Source: Solibacillus sp040273735 (GTDB lineage Bacteria; Bacillota; Bacilli; Bacillales_A; Planococcaceae). Taken from it: a stretch of DNA of 64,000 bases. The DNA lies in the NCBI RefSeq assembly GCF_040273735.1, contig NZ_JBELZM010000002.1:248001-312000 (forward strand), read 5' to 3'. The notes under the pieces are model-generated. The model ran no database searches. It was not told where the DNA came from and worked only from the letters and a program-made list of their open reading frames with translations. Below, one piece after another: positions 26,267 through 34,190 of the stretch (its first letter is position 1; the number at the start of each line of letters is the position of its first letter). The translations under genes were made by a program, and so were the position numbers.

Positions 26267-26306
26267 GTTTATAAAGGTATTGAAAAGTATTTATAAACGT
26301 TTATAA
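26267..26306 (+). promoter_or_regulatory. res-like site upstream of the small resolvase
   Basis: GTTTATAAA and TTTATAAAC form inverted arms spanning 32 bases (26267-26298), and TTATAAACGTTTATAA (26291-26306) is a perfect 16-bp palindrome. Repeated palindromes of this size right before a serine resolvase gene are typical of res subsites. They would also overlap the resolvase promoter, allowing self-repression. The rest of the 350-base gap also holds the divergent helicase promoter. Confidence 0.55.
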
Positions 26307-26346
26307 TAATAGATACACCATTACAAACTGAAATGAGGGAAACAGC

Positions 26347-26976
26347 ATGACAGATACAAAAATTTTTGGCTATGTTCGTGTATCGACAAAAGAGCAGAAC
26401 ACTGAACGTCAAATAGTAGCCATGCAGGAACTAGGTATCAATGAGCGTGATATTTTCATCGACAAAGCGAGCGGTAAAAATTTTGAACGTCCACAGTATC
26501 AAGCTCTAAAAGCACAGCTACGTAAAGGTGACTTAGTTTACATTAGTTCACTTGACCGCTTAGGACGTAATAGTGACGCAATCAAAAAGGAATGGGAAGC
26601 CATTACAAAAGAAATAGGAGCAGATATGGTAGTGCTTGATATGCCATTACTTGATACTAGACAGCACAAAGATACACTAGGAACGTTTGTATCTGACTTA
26701 GTTCTACAGGTGTTATCATTCATGGCTCAAAGTGAACGTGAGAAAACACTAGCACGACAAAAGGAAGGAATCGCTGTTGCCAAAGCCAAAGGGAAGCATT
26801 TAGGTAGACCACAGTTAAATCTTTCAACTTTATCAAAGCAACAGCGAGCGGATTTAGAAGCCAACTATCAAGCATGGAAAGATAAATCATTCACAGGTGT
26901 TCAATTCATGGAGTTATTAAAGTTAAAAAAGAATTCGTTTTATAAAATTATTAAAGAATATGAGGAATTTATTTAG
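26347..26976 (+). CDS. Small serine recombinase (resolvase/invertase family)
   Basis: 209 aa with the catalytic N-terminal domain: GYVRVSTKEQNTERQ (nucleophile Ser13), SLDRLGRNSD, a long E-helix (SFMAQSEREKTLARQKEGIAVAKAKGKHLGRP) and a C-terminal helix-turn-helix (SFTGVQFMELLKLKKNSFYKIIK). Typical length for Tn3-type resolvases. Such enzymes resolve multimers or cointegrates or invert DNA at res/hix sites. The res-like palindromes directly upstream suggest a dimer-resolution role, fitting an element with a Rep-like gene. Confidence 0.9.
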   Translation: MTDTKIFGYVRVSTKEQNTERQIVAMQELGINERDIFIDKASGKNFERPQYQALKAQLRKGDLVYISSLDRLGRNSDAIKKEWEAITKEIGADMVVLDMPLLDTRQHKDTLGTFVSDLVLQVLSFMAQSEREKTLARQKEGIAVAKAKGKHLGRPQLNLSTLSKQQRADLEANYQAWKDKSFTGVQFMELLKLKKNSFYKIIKEYEEFI

Positions 26977-26982
26977 CCTAAT

Positions 26983-27005
26983 ATCCTTGCTATATAAGGA
27001 TTTTT
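26983..27005 (+). terminator. Terminator of the resolvase gene
   Basis: ATCCTT and AAGGAT arms followed by TTTTT. Confidence 0.6.
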
Positions 27006-27065
27006 GAGCTTTTCATATTTTGAGATTCTGCAGGTAAAAGAGAGATTTTATTTTGGAAGTGCTAG

Positions 27066-27090
27066 AGGTCACTAGAGCCACGTGTGACCT
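27066..27090 (+). promoter_or_regulatory. AGGTCAC inverted repeat upstream of the large recombinase
   Basis: AGGTCAC (27066-27072) and GTGACCT (27084-27090) form a perfect 7-bp inverted repeat with an 11-base spacer, about 270 bases before the integrase start. It may be an operator. The rest of the 386-base gap (26977-27362) has no reading frame I can support. Confidence 0.35.
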
Positions 27091-27362
27091 CACAGCGTTC
27101 AATCTAAGCTCGCCTGTATAGTTCTAAATGCCATTTGCTCATGAACGTTTAAAATGTCTTAGAAGATATTCTTACAATGATTTGAAAAAGTGGGATGGAT
27201 ACCCTGTATTTTAGTCCGTTGGAGCAATTGTTGTTTGAAATAGTGGGCTACCTACTACAGCTATACATATAGCCCCCTATTTTCCGATATTTAAGTATTC
27301 GATAATATGAAAATTGGTTTACCTGCTACACAAACACACCACTAGAAAGAGAGCGAAACGAT

Positions 27363-29174
27363 ATGGTAAGAAAAAAAGCGGTTGTATATACAAGGGTTTC
27401 CACTGATAAAGAAGAACAAAAGCTATCTTTAGAAATACAAAGAGAAGTTTATGAGGAATATTGTGTAAGAGAGAACCTAGAGCTTGTAGAAATCTTTGCA
27501 GATGAAGGTTTCAGTGGTACTAATGCGAGACGTGAAAAATTTATTGAAATGATGTATAGAGCAGGCTTAGATTTTGTGAAACGTGAAAAAGACGGTGACA
27601 TTTTTGAAACATCAGACAGAGAGCCAGAGTTCGATTATATTATAACTAAAGATGTTTCACGTTATGCTCGTAATGAAGAAATTGGTATGTCTACAGCGAA
27701 ACAACTAAGAGCATTAGATGTATACATTAGATTTGAGCATGGTGGGGTTTCTACTGAGGATAAGAACTGGAAACTAATGCTTTCAATACTTTTCAGTGTA
27801 GCGGAGGGTTATTCACAAGACCTAAGTGAAAAGATAAAGTTTACAAAGAAGCATAATGCTGAAAAAGAGCGTTACAGACCTGCAAGGTTGCCTTATGGTT
27901 ACACATGGGATAAGGATAGAAACATTATTGAAATTTCCGAACAAGCTAAGGTTGTAGAGAGAATTTATAATAGTTATGCTACAAAAGGCGGTATGCTTAT
28001 AGCTAAGGAACTAAATGAAGAAAAGATTCCGACACAAAGAAATCATATGTGGTCAAGTGATAAAATAAACCGTATAATAAAAAACCTTATCTATACGGGT
28101 ACAGCAGTTGTTCATAAGACGTACAAAGATGATGTTACAGCTACTGTTCGTAAAAAGCGTCACGAGAGTGATTATATTAAGATTCCAAATGCAGTACCTT
28201 CTATTGTATCGTTAGAGCAATTTGAGGAAGCTAACAAGATACGAGAAAGCAGAATCTCTCGAGGCGAAAAGAAACGGGGAAGAAAACCGACTTATACTGA
28301 TGTGTACTTTCAAAAGATTGTCTGTGGTATATGTGGTAAAGGTTTCAAGAAACATACAACTACAGGTAGTGGAAAGAATAAAAAAATTAACTATTTATGT
28401 ATGAGTAGGACTAATCAAGCTAGGTGTGGTTGTAGAGGGGTTTCGCTGAATAATTTGAATAAGGGTTTAGCGGAAATTAATATCAATTATTTAGCAGATA
28501 CAATGAAAGAACAAGGTCAGTATAAGGTATTGGTTAGCGATATCGCTAATCAGCTTGCTCGTGTTGAGGAAACTAGAAAGCATTTACTGGAGCAAATTGA
28601 TCAATTGCAAAATGAATGTGATAGCCTAGTTCATTCTATACAAGGTTATAAGAAGCAAGGTAAAGATAGGTTAGTTAAAAGCTTTGAGAAAAACCATGAT
28701 AAAGTTGCAAAGAAACTTGAAGTGTTAGAAGCTCAATTTGAATCTATGAATGTTGAAAAGATTCAAAAGCTAAAGCGTAAAGTAGAGCGGAAAAAAGAGC
28801 TTATAGGACAAATGAGGAAGAATCAGACCTTTTCCATTGAAGAAAAGTTACAGTTATTGCAAAAAGTTGTTGTAACGGATTATGAGCTAGAGTATTTATT
28901 TACCATGCCCAATTATGATGATGAAATTCAAGCGTTCAATAGCATCTTTAAAGAGAATCCAATTGAGAACTCAATAGAAACTATGTTCAATGGTATCAGT
29001 ATTAGAAGAACCCATAAGGAAGCCAGAGAGTATTGGAATCAGATTGAAGAAAGTAGAGAAGCAAGGGAACAGTATATGAAGGATTATCCTTATCAAGATG
29101 AAGAAATGTTAGAAGCTCAACATTATGAAGATTGGGAAGAAGCAAATAGACTATTAGCAGAAGGTAAACTTTAG
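27363..29174 (+). CDS. Large serine recombinase, probable integrase of the comGC element
   Basis: 603 aa. The catalytic domain starts VVYTRVSTDKEEQKLSLEIQ (Ser13), with ADEGFSGTNARR and TKDVSRYARN. The recombinase domain follows (RLPYGYTWDKDRNIIE...AKELNEEKIPTQRNHMWSSDKINRIIKNLIYTGT), then a zinc ribbon (VCGICGKGFKKHT...YLCMSR...RCGC) and a long coiled coil (about residues 395-490). This layout is that of phage and ICE integrases that cut a short core at attB and attP. It is the nearest integrase to attR. Excision would need a directionality factor that I cannot identify. Confidence 0.93.
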   Translation: MVRKKAVVYTRVSTDKEEQKLSLEIQREVYEEYCVRENLELVEIFADEGFSGTNARREKFIEMMYRAGLDFVKREKDGDIFETSDREPEFDYIITKDVSRYARNEEIGMSTAKQLRALDVYIRFEHGGVSTEDKNWKLMLSILFSVAEGYSQDLSEKIKFTKKHNAEKERYRPARLPYGYTWDKDRNIIEISEQAKVVERIYNSYATKGGMLIAKELNEEKIPTQRNHMWSSDKINRIIKNLIYTGTAVVHKTYKDDVTATVRKKRHESDYIKIPNAVPSIVSLEQFEEANKIRESRISRGEKKRGRKPTYTDVYFQKIVCGICGKGFKKHTTTGSGKNKKINYLCMSRTNQARCGCRGVSLNNLNKGLAEININYLADTMKEQGQYKVLVSDIANQLARVEETRKHLLEQIDQLQNECDSLVHSIQGYKKQGKDRLVKSFEKNHDKVAKKLEVLEAQFESMNVEKIQKLKRKVERKKELIGQMRKNQTFSIEEKLQLLQKVVVTDYELEYLFTMPNYDDEIQAFNSIFKENPIENSIETMFNGISIRRTHKEAREYWNQIEESREAREQYMKDYPYQDEEMLEAQHYEDWEEANRLLAEGKL

Positions 29175-29198
29175 TTCCCTCTATACATTTGAGAAAAT

Positions 29199-29240
29199 AA
29201 TAAAACACGCTTCCATCATCATTGGAAAGCGTGTTTTATA
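29199..29240. terminator. Bidirectional terminator
   Basis: AAAACACGCTTCCA...TGGAAAGCGTGTTTTA lies between the convergent recombinase and repeat-SH3 genes. Confidence 0.8.
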
Positions 29241-29248
29241 TTTAAAGG

Positions 29249-30163
29249 TTACTTTTTTCTCTTAAATCTAATAACTTTTGATTCCTCAATCCATCCTTCA
29301 ATAGAAACTTCATTTAAAATTGCTTCAACTTTAAACCAATTCTTTCTTCTTTCAACAATAGTAACCACTGTATCTAATGGTACTTTCTCAGAGTGGATTG
29401 GAGTAGCACGTTTATTAGGAATTATCCTTATATATGAAGGAACTCTAATAAGACCGATTAAGTTTAAGTTTTCGTATCTAGAAAGACCTTCCTTCTTGAT
29501 TACTTTTTTGGCATGTGCATATCCTATAACATAAATTCCATTGTAAAGTGAATTTTGTATGGTTTCTATTATTATCGTATGGTTGTCTACTACATAGTTC
29601 CACATCAAGTATAAGAAAGGCAATATAATAAGATTAATAAAATGTTTGACTACGTCTTGTCCATAACTAAGTAATAGTTCATGTACAAATTTTTTAAATC
29701 CGGTTTTTTCTCTACTTGCACTTTCTAAACGACTATCAATTATATCTATAAGATCTTCATATGAAGTCCGTTGCTTTTCATTAACTGTATTATTAAAAGG
29801 TATCTCACTGCTACCGTTTGTGTATTTTTGTTTATTTTTATCATCGTATTCTTCAAATACCTCACTTATTTCTCGAATAGAAAAGTTGTTTAGTAAGTTA
29901 AATGATTTTGCAAAGTTAATTGAATCGAAATGTTTAATAGAAGAAACTAACTTTTGGTTAGAGTTAGACCAATCATTACGAGTGATGTTTTTGATTGCTT
30001 GGTGTAACGAACTAGTTTGAGTAGCCCAATCTTTACGAGCGATGTTTTCGACTGCTTGGTGTAACGAACTAGTTTGAGTAGCCCAATCTTTACGAGCGAT
30101 GTTTTCGACTGCTTGCTGAATATTTGATAGAGAATTGAAATCCATTTTATTATATTTTGCCAT
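29249..30163 (-). CDS. Repeat-TM-SH3 protein at the right end of the element
   Basis: 304 aa. Residues 17-73 hold three 19-residue repeats (QAVENIARKDWATQTSSLH twice, then a diverged QAIKNITRNDWSNSNQKLV). A helical acidic region follows, then a membrane helix at about 173-192 (KHFINLIILPFLYLMWNYVV) and a C-terminal bacterial SH3-like domain (LIRVPSYIRIIPNKRATPIHSEKVPLDT...WFKVE...EGWIEESKV). The family is not known to me. A cell-surface or cytoplasmic sensor/effector is possible. It ends at a shared terminator and starts about 90 bases from attR. Confidence 0.6.
   Translation of the reverse strand: MAKYNKMDFNSLSNIQQAVENIARKDWATQTSSLHQAVENIARKDWATQTSSLHQAIKNITRNDWSNSNQKLVSSIKHFDSINFAKSFNLLNNFSIREISEVFEEYDDKNKQKYTNGSSEIPFNNTVNEKQRTSYEDLIDIIDSRLESASREKTGFKKFVHELLLSYGQDVVKHFINLIILPFLYLMWNYVVDNHTIIIETIQNSLYNGIYVIGYAHAKKVIKKEGLSRYENLNLIGLIRVPSYIRIIPNKRATPIHSEKVPLDTVVTIVERRKNWFKVEAILNEVSIEGWIEESKVIRFKRKK
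30001..30114. repeat. Perfect 57-bp tandem duplication inside the repeat-SH3 gene
   Basis: 30001-30057 and 30058-30114 are identical (each begins GGTGTAACGAACTAGTTTGA). A third, diverged copy lies at 29944-30000. The unit equals 19 codons, so copy changes keep the frame; identity at every base suggests recent expansion. Confidence 0.9.
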
Positions 30164-30244
30164 AACATGCTCCTATCCCCATGATTTGTATATTATAAGT
30201 GTAACACAGGTACATTTATTTATGAAAATTGAAAAAGGTTGTAT

Positions 30245-30268
30245 TTCAAAGCATTTATACTGATGCTT
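30245..30268 (+). repeat. comGC: attR junction with the 3' part of comGC
   Basis: TTCAAAGCATTTATACTGAT (30245-30264): the shared GCAT is at 30251-30254, followed by comGC codons TTT ATA CTG ATG CTT. Left of it is element DNA. Confidence 0.75.
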
Positions 30269-30436
30269 CAAGGTCAAGTCGAGGCATATAAACTAAACCA
30301 TAATGAATATCCGGCTTCGGCCTCAGATTTAGTTAAAGAGGATTATATTGTAGAAGAAGATTTAAGATGTCCGGATAATACGGAAATTAAAATAGTGGAC
30401 GGTAAAGTCATTGGACCTGAGACCAGTGAAACGTAA
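30251..30436 (+). pseudogene. comGC: comGC, 3' part
   Basis: Continues comGC from Ala44: A-FILMLQGQVEAYKLNHNEYP...DLRCPDNTEIKIVDGKVIGPETSET-stop. It has no native start, prepilin leader or hydrophobic helix; a TTG at 30239 in element DNA opens the same frame but would give a non-exportable product. Joined to the 5' part it gives a 104-aa ComGC with two cysteines (Cys42 and RCP), as in the family, where they form a disulfide. Confidence 0.95.
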
Positions 30437-30441
30437 CGAAG

Positions 30442-30990
30442 ATGCAGAAAGTTAAATCACTGTTAACAGATGAAAAAGGATTTACATTAATCGAAATGCT
30501 CATCGTCCTCTTTATTTTTTTAGTCGTCAATTCAGCGATTCTCTATTTTTCACAAAAGCCGTTAATGGATTTTACAGAAAAACAGGTAATGAACCAAAAT
30601 GAGATGTTAATACGTATGACACAATTACTATCCATTGAGACCGGAACGTACCATAGCTTTGAAATTATTAACTGTCACCGTATTCAAGTAAGGGAGCGCA
30701 ATACTTCTAATATAATTTATGATCAGCGAATAGCTCGGGCAATTGACATGTATTTATCCACTCCAAATAACCGGCTGGTATTTAATACGAGAGGCAATGT
30801 CCAGGCGTTTGGACGACTAACGTACCATTTTGAGAATAAAAGCCATCAATACACTGTTAATATCGGGAAAGCCAGAATTTTAGAAAAGGAGATTTTTCAT
30901 GAACCAGGAAGGACTAACTCTTGTAGAAACACTGTTAGCAGTCGTCATTTTGTTTTTCCTTTCGTCGACAATCATTCCGTTCACATTTAA
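30442..30990 (+). CDS. comGD: ComGD, minor competence pseudopilin
   Basis: 182 aa with a prepilin leader (KGFTLIEMLIVLFIF). It belongs to the pseudopilus tip/minor pilins. The frame runs 92 bases into comGE, adding a tail (HEPGRTNSCRNTV...) that looks like out-of-frame comGE; ComGD proteins are usually nearer 145 residues. A lost stop codon is the simplest cause. The gene is now about 9.5 kb farther from the comG promoter than in an uninterrupted operon. Confidence 0.85.
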   Translation: MQKVKSLLTDEKGFTLIEMLIVLFIFLVVNSAILYFSQKPLMDFTEKQVMNQNEMLIRMTQLLSIETGTYHSFEIINCHRIQVRERNTSNIIYDQRIARAIDMYLSTPNNRLVFNTRGNVQAFGRLTYHFENKSHQYTVNIGKARILEKEIFHEPGRTNSCRNTVSSRHFVFPFVDNHSVHI

Positions 30991-31192
30991 TATGAAACAG
31001 CAAATAGCCATACAAAAAGTACAAGCCCATGCTGCAGAAGCAGCTTTTATAGGAGCCATGAAATATAAAAGGTTTGGACAATCAGCCGGAGTACAGCAAA
31101 TTGATGGCGTTCAGTTTCAATGGAGTTATGATGAAAATCAAGTATGTGTCCAATATGACAACAATGAAAAAGAAGAGGAACTGTGTGTATGA
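30899..31192 (+). CDS. comGE: ComGE, minor competence pseudopilin
   Basis: 97 aa: MNQEGLTLVETLLAVVILFF is the prepilin cleavage site plus hydrophobic helix, followed by a short polar domain. AAAGGAG lies before the ATG, inside the comGD frame. It ends in an ATGA overlap with comGF. Called mainly by position and prepilin motif, as this family is poorly conserved. Confidence 0.8.
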   Translation: MNQEGLTLVETLLAVVILFFLSSTIIPFTFNMKQQIAIQKVQAHAAEAAFIGAMKYKRFGQSAGVQQIDGVQFQWSYDENQVCVQYDNNEKEEELCV

Positions 31193-31644
31193 AATGGAGG
31201 CAAATATTAAATGAGCGAGGTTTTACACTACTGGAAAGCTTGTTTCAGTTAACTGTGTTTGTACTTTTTACCGCAATAAGCCTGCTTATCCTTATATGGG
31301 TTCGGGATCTTCAACAGCTTGAAAGGATGAAAGATGAGGTGAACTGGGAATTGTTCGTTTATGATCTACATCAATACAATATGAATTCTGCATCTGGTAG
31401 GGTGCTGAGTTCGAATATGCTGCAACTGGAAATATTAAATGACCCGGAGGAGCGGTTGTTTGTGTTTGATAAATCAGAACAGCATTTGCGTAAAAGGTCG
31501 AATAAAGGGGGGAATGAAATTATGCTGCCTTTTGTTGAGAAATGGGAGCTGGCAGTTGATGAAAATGAAGTGAATATGAGAGTAGAGATGAAAAATGGAA
31601 CAAAGCGAGAAAGAGACATCGTATTACCATTGCCTGCAAAATGA
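31189..31644 (+). CDS. comGF: ComGF, minor competence pseudopilin
   Basis: 151 aa from the ATG at 31189, which overlaps the comGE stop; a GTG at 31183 is less likely. MKWRQILNERGFTLLESLFQ has the prepilin motif G-FTLLE and a hydrophobic helix; the C-terminal part KRSNKGGNEIMLPFVEKWEL is typical of the ComGF family. It overlaps comGG by 50 bases. Confidence 0.85.
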   Translation: MKWRQILNERGFTLLESLFQLTVFVLFTAISLLILIWVRDLQQLERMKDEVNWELFVYDLHQYNMNSASGRVLSSNMLQLEILNDPEERLFVFDKSEQHLRKRSNKGGNEIMLPFVEKWELAVDENEVNMRVEMKNGTKRERDIVLPLPAK

Positions 31645-31801
31645 GAAAGGTGCATTATTTTTGCTGGCAGTATTTTTATTGTTCATAGTTTCCGGAGCTG
31701 CTGTTTTCTATACAAATGCATATTTTGCGCAAATAAAAGTATATAATTCATTGGAATCTATTTACGTTCGTGCTACGATAAATATGCTAAATTTACCTTA
31801 A
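31595..31801 (+). CDS. comGG: ComGG-like minor pseudopilin, short
   Basis: 68 aa starting in the end of comGF: a polar start with NEKGALFLLAVFLLFIVSGAAVFYTN, a pseudopilin-like hydrophobic helix. B. subtilis ComGG is about 124 aa, so this one is short and may have lost its C-terminus, or the family may be short here. It is last in the operon. The call depends on position. Confidence 0.6.
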   Translation: MEQSEKETSYYHCLQNEKGALFLLAVFLLFIVSGAAVFYTNAYFAQIKVYNSLESIYVRATINMLNLP

Positions 31802-31953
31802 AGTTCGACTTCTTTTTGCAAAGTCGAAAAAATGTCGCATTATGCGATTTGGTTTGACCTAAAAATATTTCTATTTATGACGCAAAATAGAAACGAAAGA
31901 ATAGGTAGAGGCGTAATTAATTAAGTAGTCCGTAATAGAAGAAGGTGAACAGC

Positions 31954-32466
31954 ATGCGAAAAATTTATTTAGTAGGATTTATGGGGTGCGGAAAAAGTGC
32001 GATTGGAAGACGTTTAAGTTTTTTCTTGAAAATGCCGTATTACGATATGGATCATGAAATTGTACGACAGCAGGGTATGACAATTCCTGAAATTTTCGAG
32101 AAATACGGCGAAGCACACTTCCGAAAAATCGAGACGGAATTTTTAAAGAATTTTCGTGATGAAGCATGCATTATCGCTACAGGCGGTGGGGTAGCCGTGA
32201 ATGAAGAAAACAGGAAAATTATGCGCCGGACAGGGCTTGTATTTTTTCTTGATGCAAAATTTGAAGATATTTATATGCGTATTCGGAATGATAAAAACCG
32301 TCCCATTGTTCAAACATCAACGGAGCAAGATTTGGAAAACCTGTATCACCAACGCAGAAAGAGTTATCGACTAGCTGGGCATATACAAGTACTGACAGCC
32401 GGGAGAACATTAAGACAGATTGTTGAGTATATCGGGTTTCAGGTAAAACGCCTTAAAGGCGAATGA
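31954..32466 (+). CDS. aroK: Shikimate kinase
   Basis: 170 aa from the ATG at 31954 with AGAAGAAGG at 8 bases (a GTG at 31945 sits in the ribosome site). P-loop GFMGCGKSAIGRR, YDMDHEIV (shikimate-binding Asp), IATGGGVAV, and NDKNRPIV with the RRKSYR lid region. It phosphorylates shikimate on the way to chorismate, the substrate of TrpE in this window. Confidence 0.93.
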   Translation: MRKIYLVGFMGCGKSAIGRRLSFFLKMPYYDMDHEIVRQQGMTIPEIFEKYGEAHFRKIETEFLKNFRDEACIIATGGGVAVNEENRKIMRRTGLVFFLDAKFEDIYMRIRNDKNRPIVQTSTEQDLENLYHQRRKSYRLAGHIQVLTAGRTLRQIVEYIGFQVKRLKGE

Positions 32467-32518
32467 TTTCTAAATATTTTTCGTTAATGTTCGTATTTTG
32501 AATAAAATTAAAAAAAGA

Positions 32519-32548
32519 TTGCGTTTGCATTATATTCAATGTTAGGAT
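32519..32548 (+). promoter_or_regulatory. Promoter of the glycine cleavage operon
   Basis: TTGCGT at 32519-32524 and TAGGAT at 32543-32548 with an 18-base spacer, just ahead of the glycine riboswitch. Confidence 0.45.
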
Positions 32549-32591
32549 ATTGCTAAGAACAGCAATAACATGAAGTGAATAATCTAACGCG

Positions 32592-32832
32592 GATGATGGT
32601 ACGGGGAGAGAACGTGATGTCACGTCGCCGAAGGAGCAAATAGCCATGCTATGAATCTCTCAGGCAAAAAGACTCGTATTGGACGCAACTCTGGAGAGTG
32701 CTGTTATAGCTAATGTTGCAAACAGCCACCAACGGGGAAAGCCTAAATTGTGATAGTAGATCAAATTTGGGTGTAACTTTCAGGTGCAAGGACAGAGAAT
32801 CTCGGTAAAGGGGATTCGTCTGTCTTTTTTTT
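32592..32832 (+). promoter_or_regulatory. Tandem glycine riboswitch
   Basis: Two gcvT-type aptamers. The first runs from ACGGGGAGAG to CAACTCTGGAGAG (about 32600-32698) with GCCGAAGGAGCAA and TCTCAGGCAAAAAGACTC inside; the second from CCACCAACGGGGAAAGCC to TTTCAGGTGCAAGGACAGAG (about 32725-32797). The expression platform GACAGAGAATC...GATTCGTCTGTC with a T8 run is a terminator. Glycine binding would turn on gcvT-gcvPA-gcvPB. Confidence 0.95.
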
Positions 32833-32960
32833 GTGGAGAAATCGGCTTTTAATATTCTGATGATTCTAATAAAAAGATAGATTTACACTTTGATAGGTGT
32901 AATGTTGTTTCCCCCTTTGCAAAGCAAAACGATTATACATAACTTAAGGAGGAAATGAAC

Positions 32961-34064
32961 ATGACAAATGAATTAAAGCGCACTCCACTATTTGATGAAT
33001 ATGCAAAGTATGGTGGGAAAACTGTTGATTTTGGCGGCTGGGAATTACCGGTACAATTTTCTTCGATCAAAGAGGAGCATGATGCGGTACGTAACCGTGC
33101 AGGACTTTTTGATGTATCCCACATGGGGGAGATTATCGTAGAAGGTCCGGATGCACTTGTCTATCTACAAAAGATGCTTTCCAACGATATTTCTAAAATT
33201 ACAGTTGGCGGGGCTCAATACAGTGCACTATGCTATGAAGATGGCGGTGTTGTCGATGATTTACTGACATACCGTTTGGAAGATAGCCGTTATTTACTAT
33301 GTGTTAATGCAGCGAACATTGAAAAGGACTTTGAATGGTTACAGCAGCATGTCGAAGAGGATGTCAAAGTGACAAATATGTCAGATGACTATGCTCAAAT
33401 CGCTTTGCAAGGACCATTATCTCAGGAAGTTCTTCAAACATTAACAGCAACAGACTTAACAGCAATTAAATACTTTAAATTCCAGGACAATGTAGATGTA
33501 GGCGGTCATTCGGTACTTGTTTCTCGCTCTGGCTATACAGGGGAAGACGGATTTGAAATTTACGGTGCACCAGCAGCAATTGTTGATCTTTGGAACAAAA
33601 TTTTGGAAGCAGGAAAAGACAAAGGTGTAGTAGCTGCAGGTTTAGGAGCACGTGATACACTTCGCTTTGAAGCTTGCCTACCATTATATGGCCAAGAGAT
33701 TTCAAAAGATATTTCACCACTGGAAGCGGGCATTGGCTTTGCAGTGAAGTTGGCGAAAGATCCGCAATTTATCGGTCAGCGAGCATTAATTGACCAAAAA
33801 GAAAATGGCCTAACACGTAAATCTATAGGTATCGAGATGATTGATAAAGGTATTCCTCGTCATGGCTATAAAGTATTTAAAGATGGCGAAGAGATTGGCT
33901 TTGTAACTACCGGAACTCAGTCACCAATGACAAAGCGCAATATCGGTCTAGCTTTAATCGACGCAAATTTCACAGAAGTTGGAACTGAATTAGAAATTGA
34001 AGTACGAAAAAATAGAGCAAAAGCAGTTGTTGTAGAAACTCCATTTTACAAACGTGCAAAATAA
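32961..34064 (+). CDS. gcvT: Glycine cleavage system T protein (aminomethyltransferase)
   Basis: 367 aa from the ATG at 32961, 8 bases after AAGGAGG (an ATG at 32955 is too close). It takes the aminomethyl group from lipoyl-GcvH to tetrahydrofolate, forming methylene-THF and ammonia. Motifs: GWELPVQFSSIKEEHDAVR, the catalytic Asp in FDVSHMGEI, SRSGYTGEDGFEIY, and GLGARDTLRFEACLPLYG. First gene behind the glycine riboswitch. Confidence 0.96.
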   Translation: MTNELKRTPLFDEYAKYGGKTVDFGGWELPVQFSSIKEEHDAVRNRAGLFDVSHMGEIIVEGPDALVYLQKMLSNDISKITVGGAQYSALCYEDGGVVDDLLTYRLEDSRYLLCVNAANIEKDFEWLQQHVEEDVKVTNMSDDYAQIALQGPLSQEVLQTLTATDLTAIKYFKFQDNVDVGGHSVLVSRSGYTGEDGFEIYGAPAAIVDLWNKILEAGKDKGVVAAGLGARDTLRFEACLPLYGQEISKDISPLEAGIGFAVKLAKDPQFIGQRALIDQKENGLTRKSIGIEMIDKGIPRHGYKVFKDGEEIGFVTTGTQSPMTKRNIGLALIDANFTEVGTELEIEVRKNRAKAVVVETPFYKRAK

Positions 34065-34190
34065 AGTGAAACTTCAATCAGTGGGGTCTTCATCCCCCTA
34101 GATTGATAGTTGAACCAATCTGCTGCCTTTCGAGGAAGATAAATTACTACCCGTTAATGCGGGATTAAACTTTTGAAAAGAGGGTTAACA

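Larger units (their letters stand above)
20789..30250 (+). mobile_element. 9.46-kb integrative element inserted in comGC
   Basis: The element separates codon 44 of comGC from its continuation. Deleting it at the shared GCAT yields a continuous 104-aa ComGC (...EKGCDA-FILMLQGQVEAYKLN...) that aligns along its length with the ComGC family. Cargo in order: a small membrane protein, an HNH-like protein, a Rep-like protein, an 85-aa protein, a rep relic, a nuclease-helicase (minus), a small resolvase, a large serine recombinase, and a repeat-TM-SH3 protein (minus). No capsid, portal, terminase, relaxase or conjugation genes are seen. The large serine recombinase at the right end is the likely integrase. 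The DNA is visibly more AT-rich than its flanks. Confidence 0.9.

Noticed and set aside
30001..30114. CRISPR-like direct repeat
   Set aside because: Units are contiguous with no spacers, 57 bases long and in frame within a protein gene.
20789..30250. Element as a prophage remnant or conjugative element
   Set aside because: No capsid, tail, terminase, lysis, relaxase or secretion gene is visible; the recombinase type alone does not decide.
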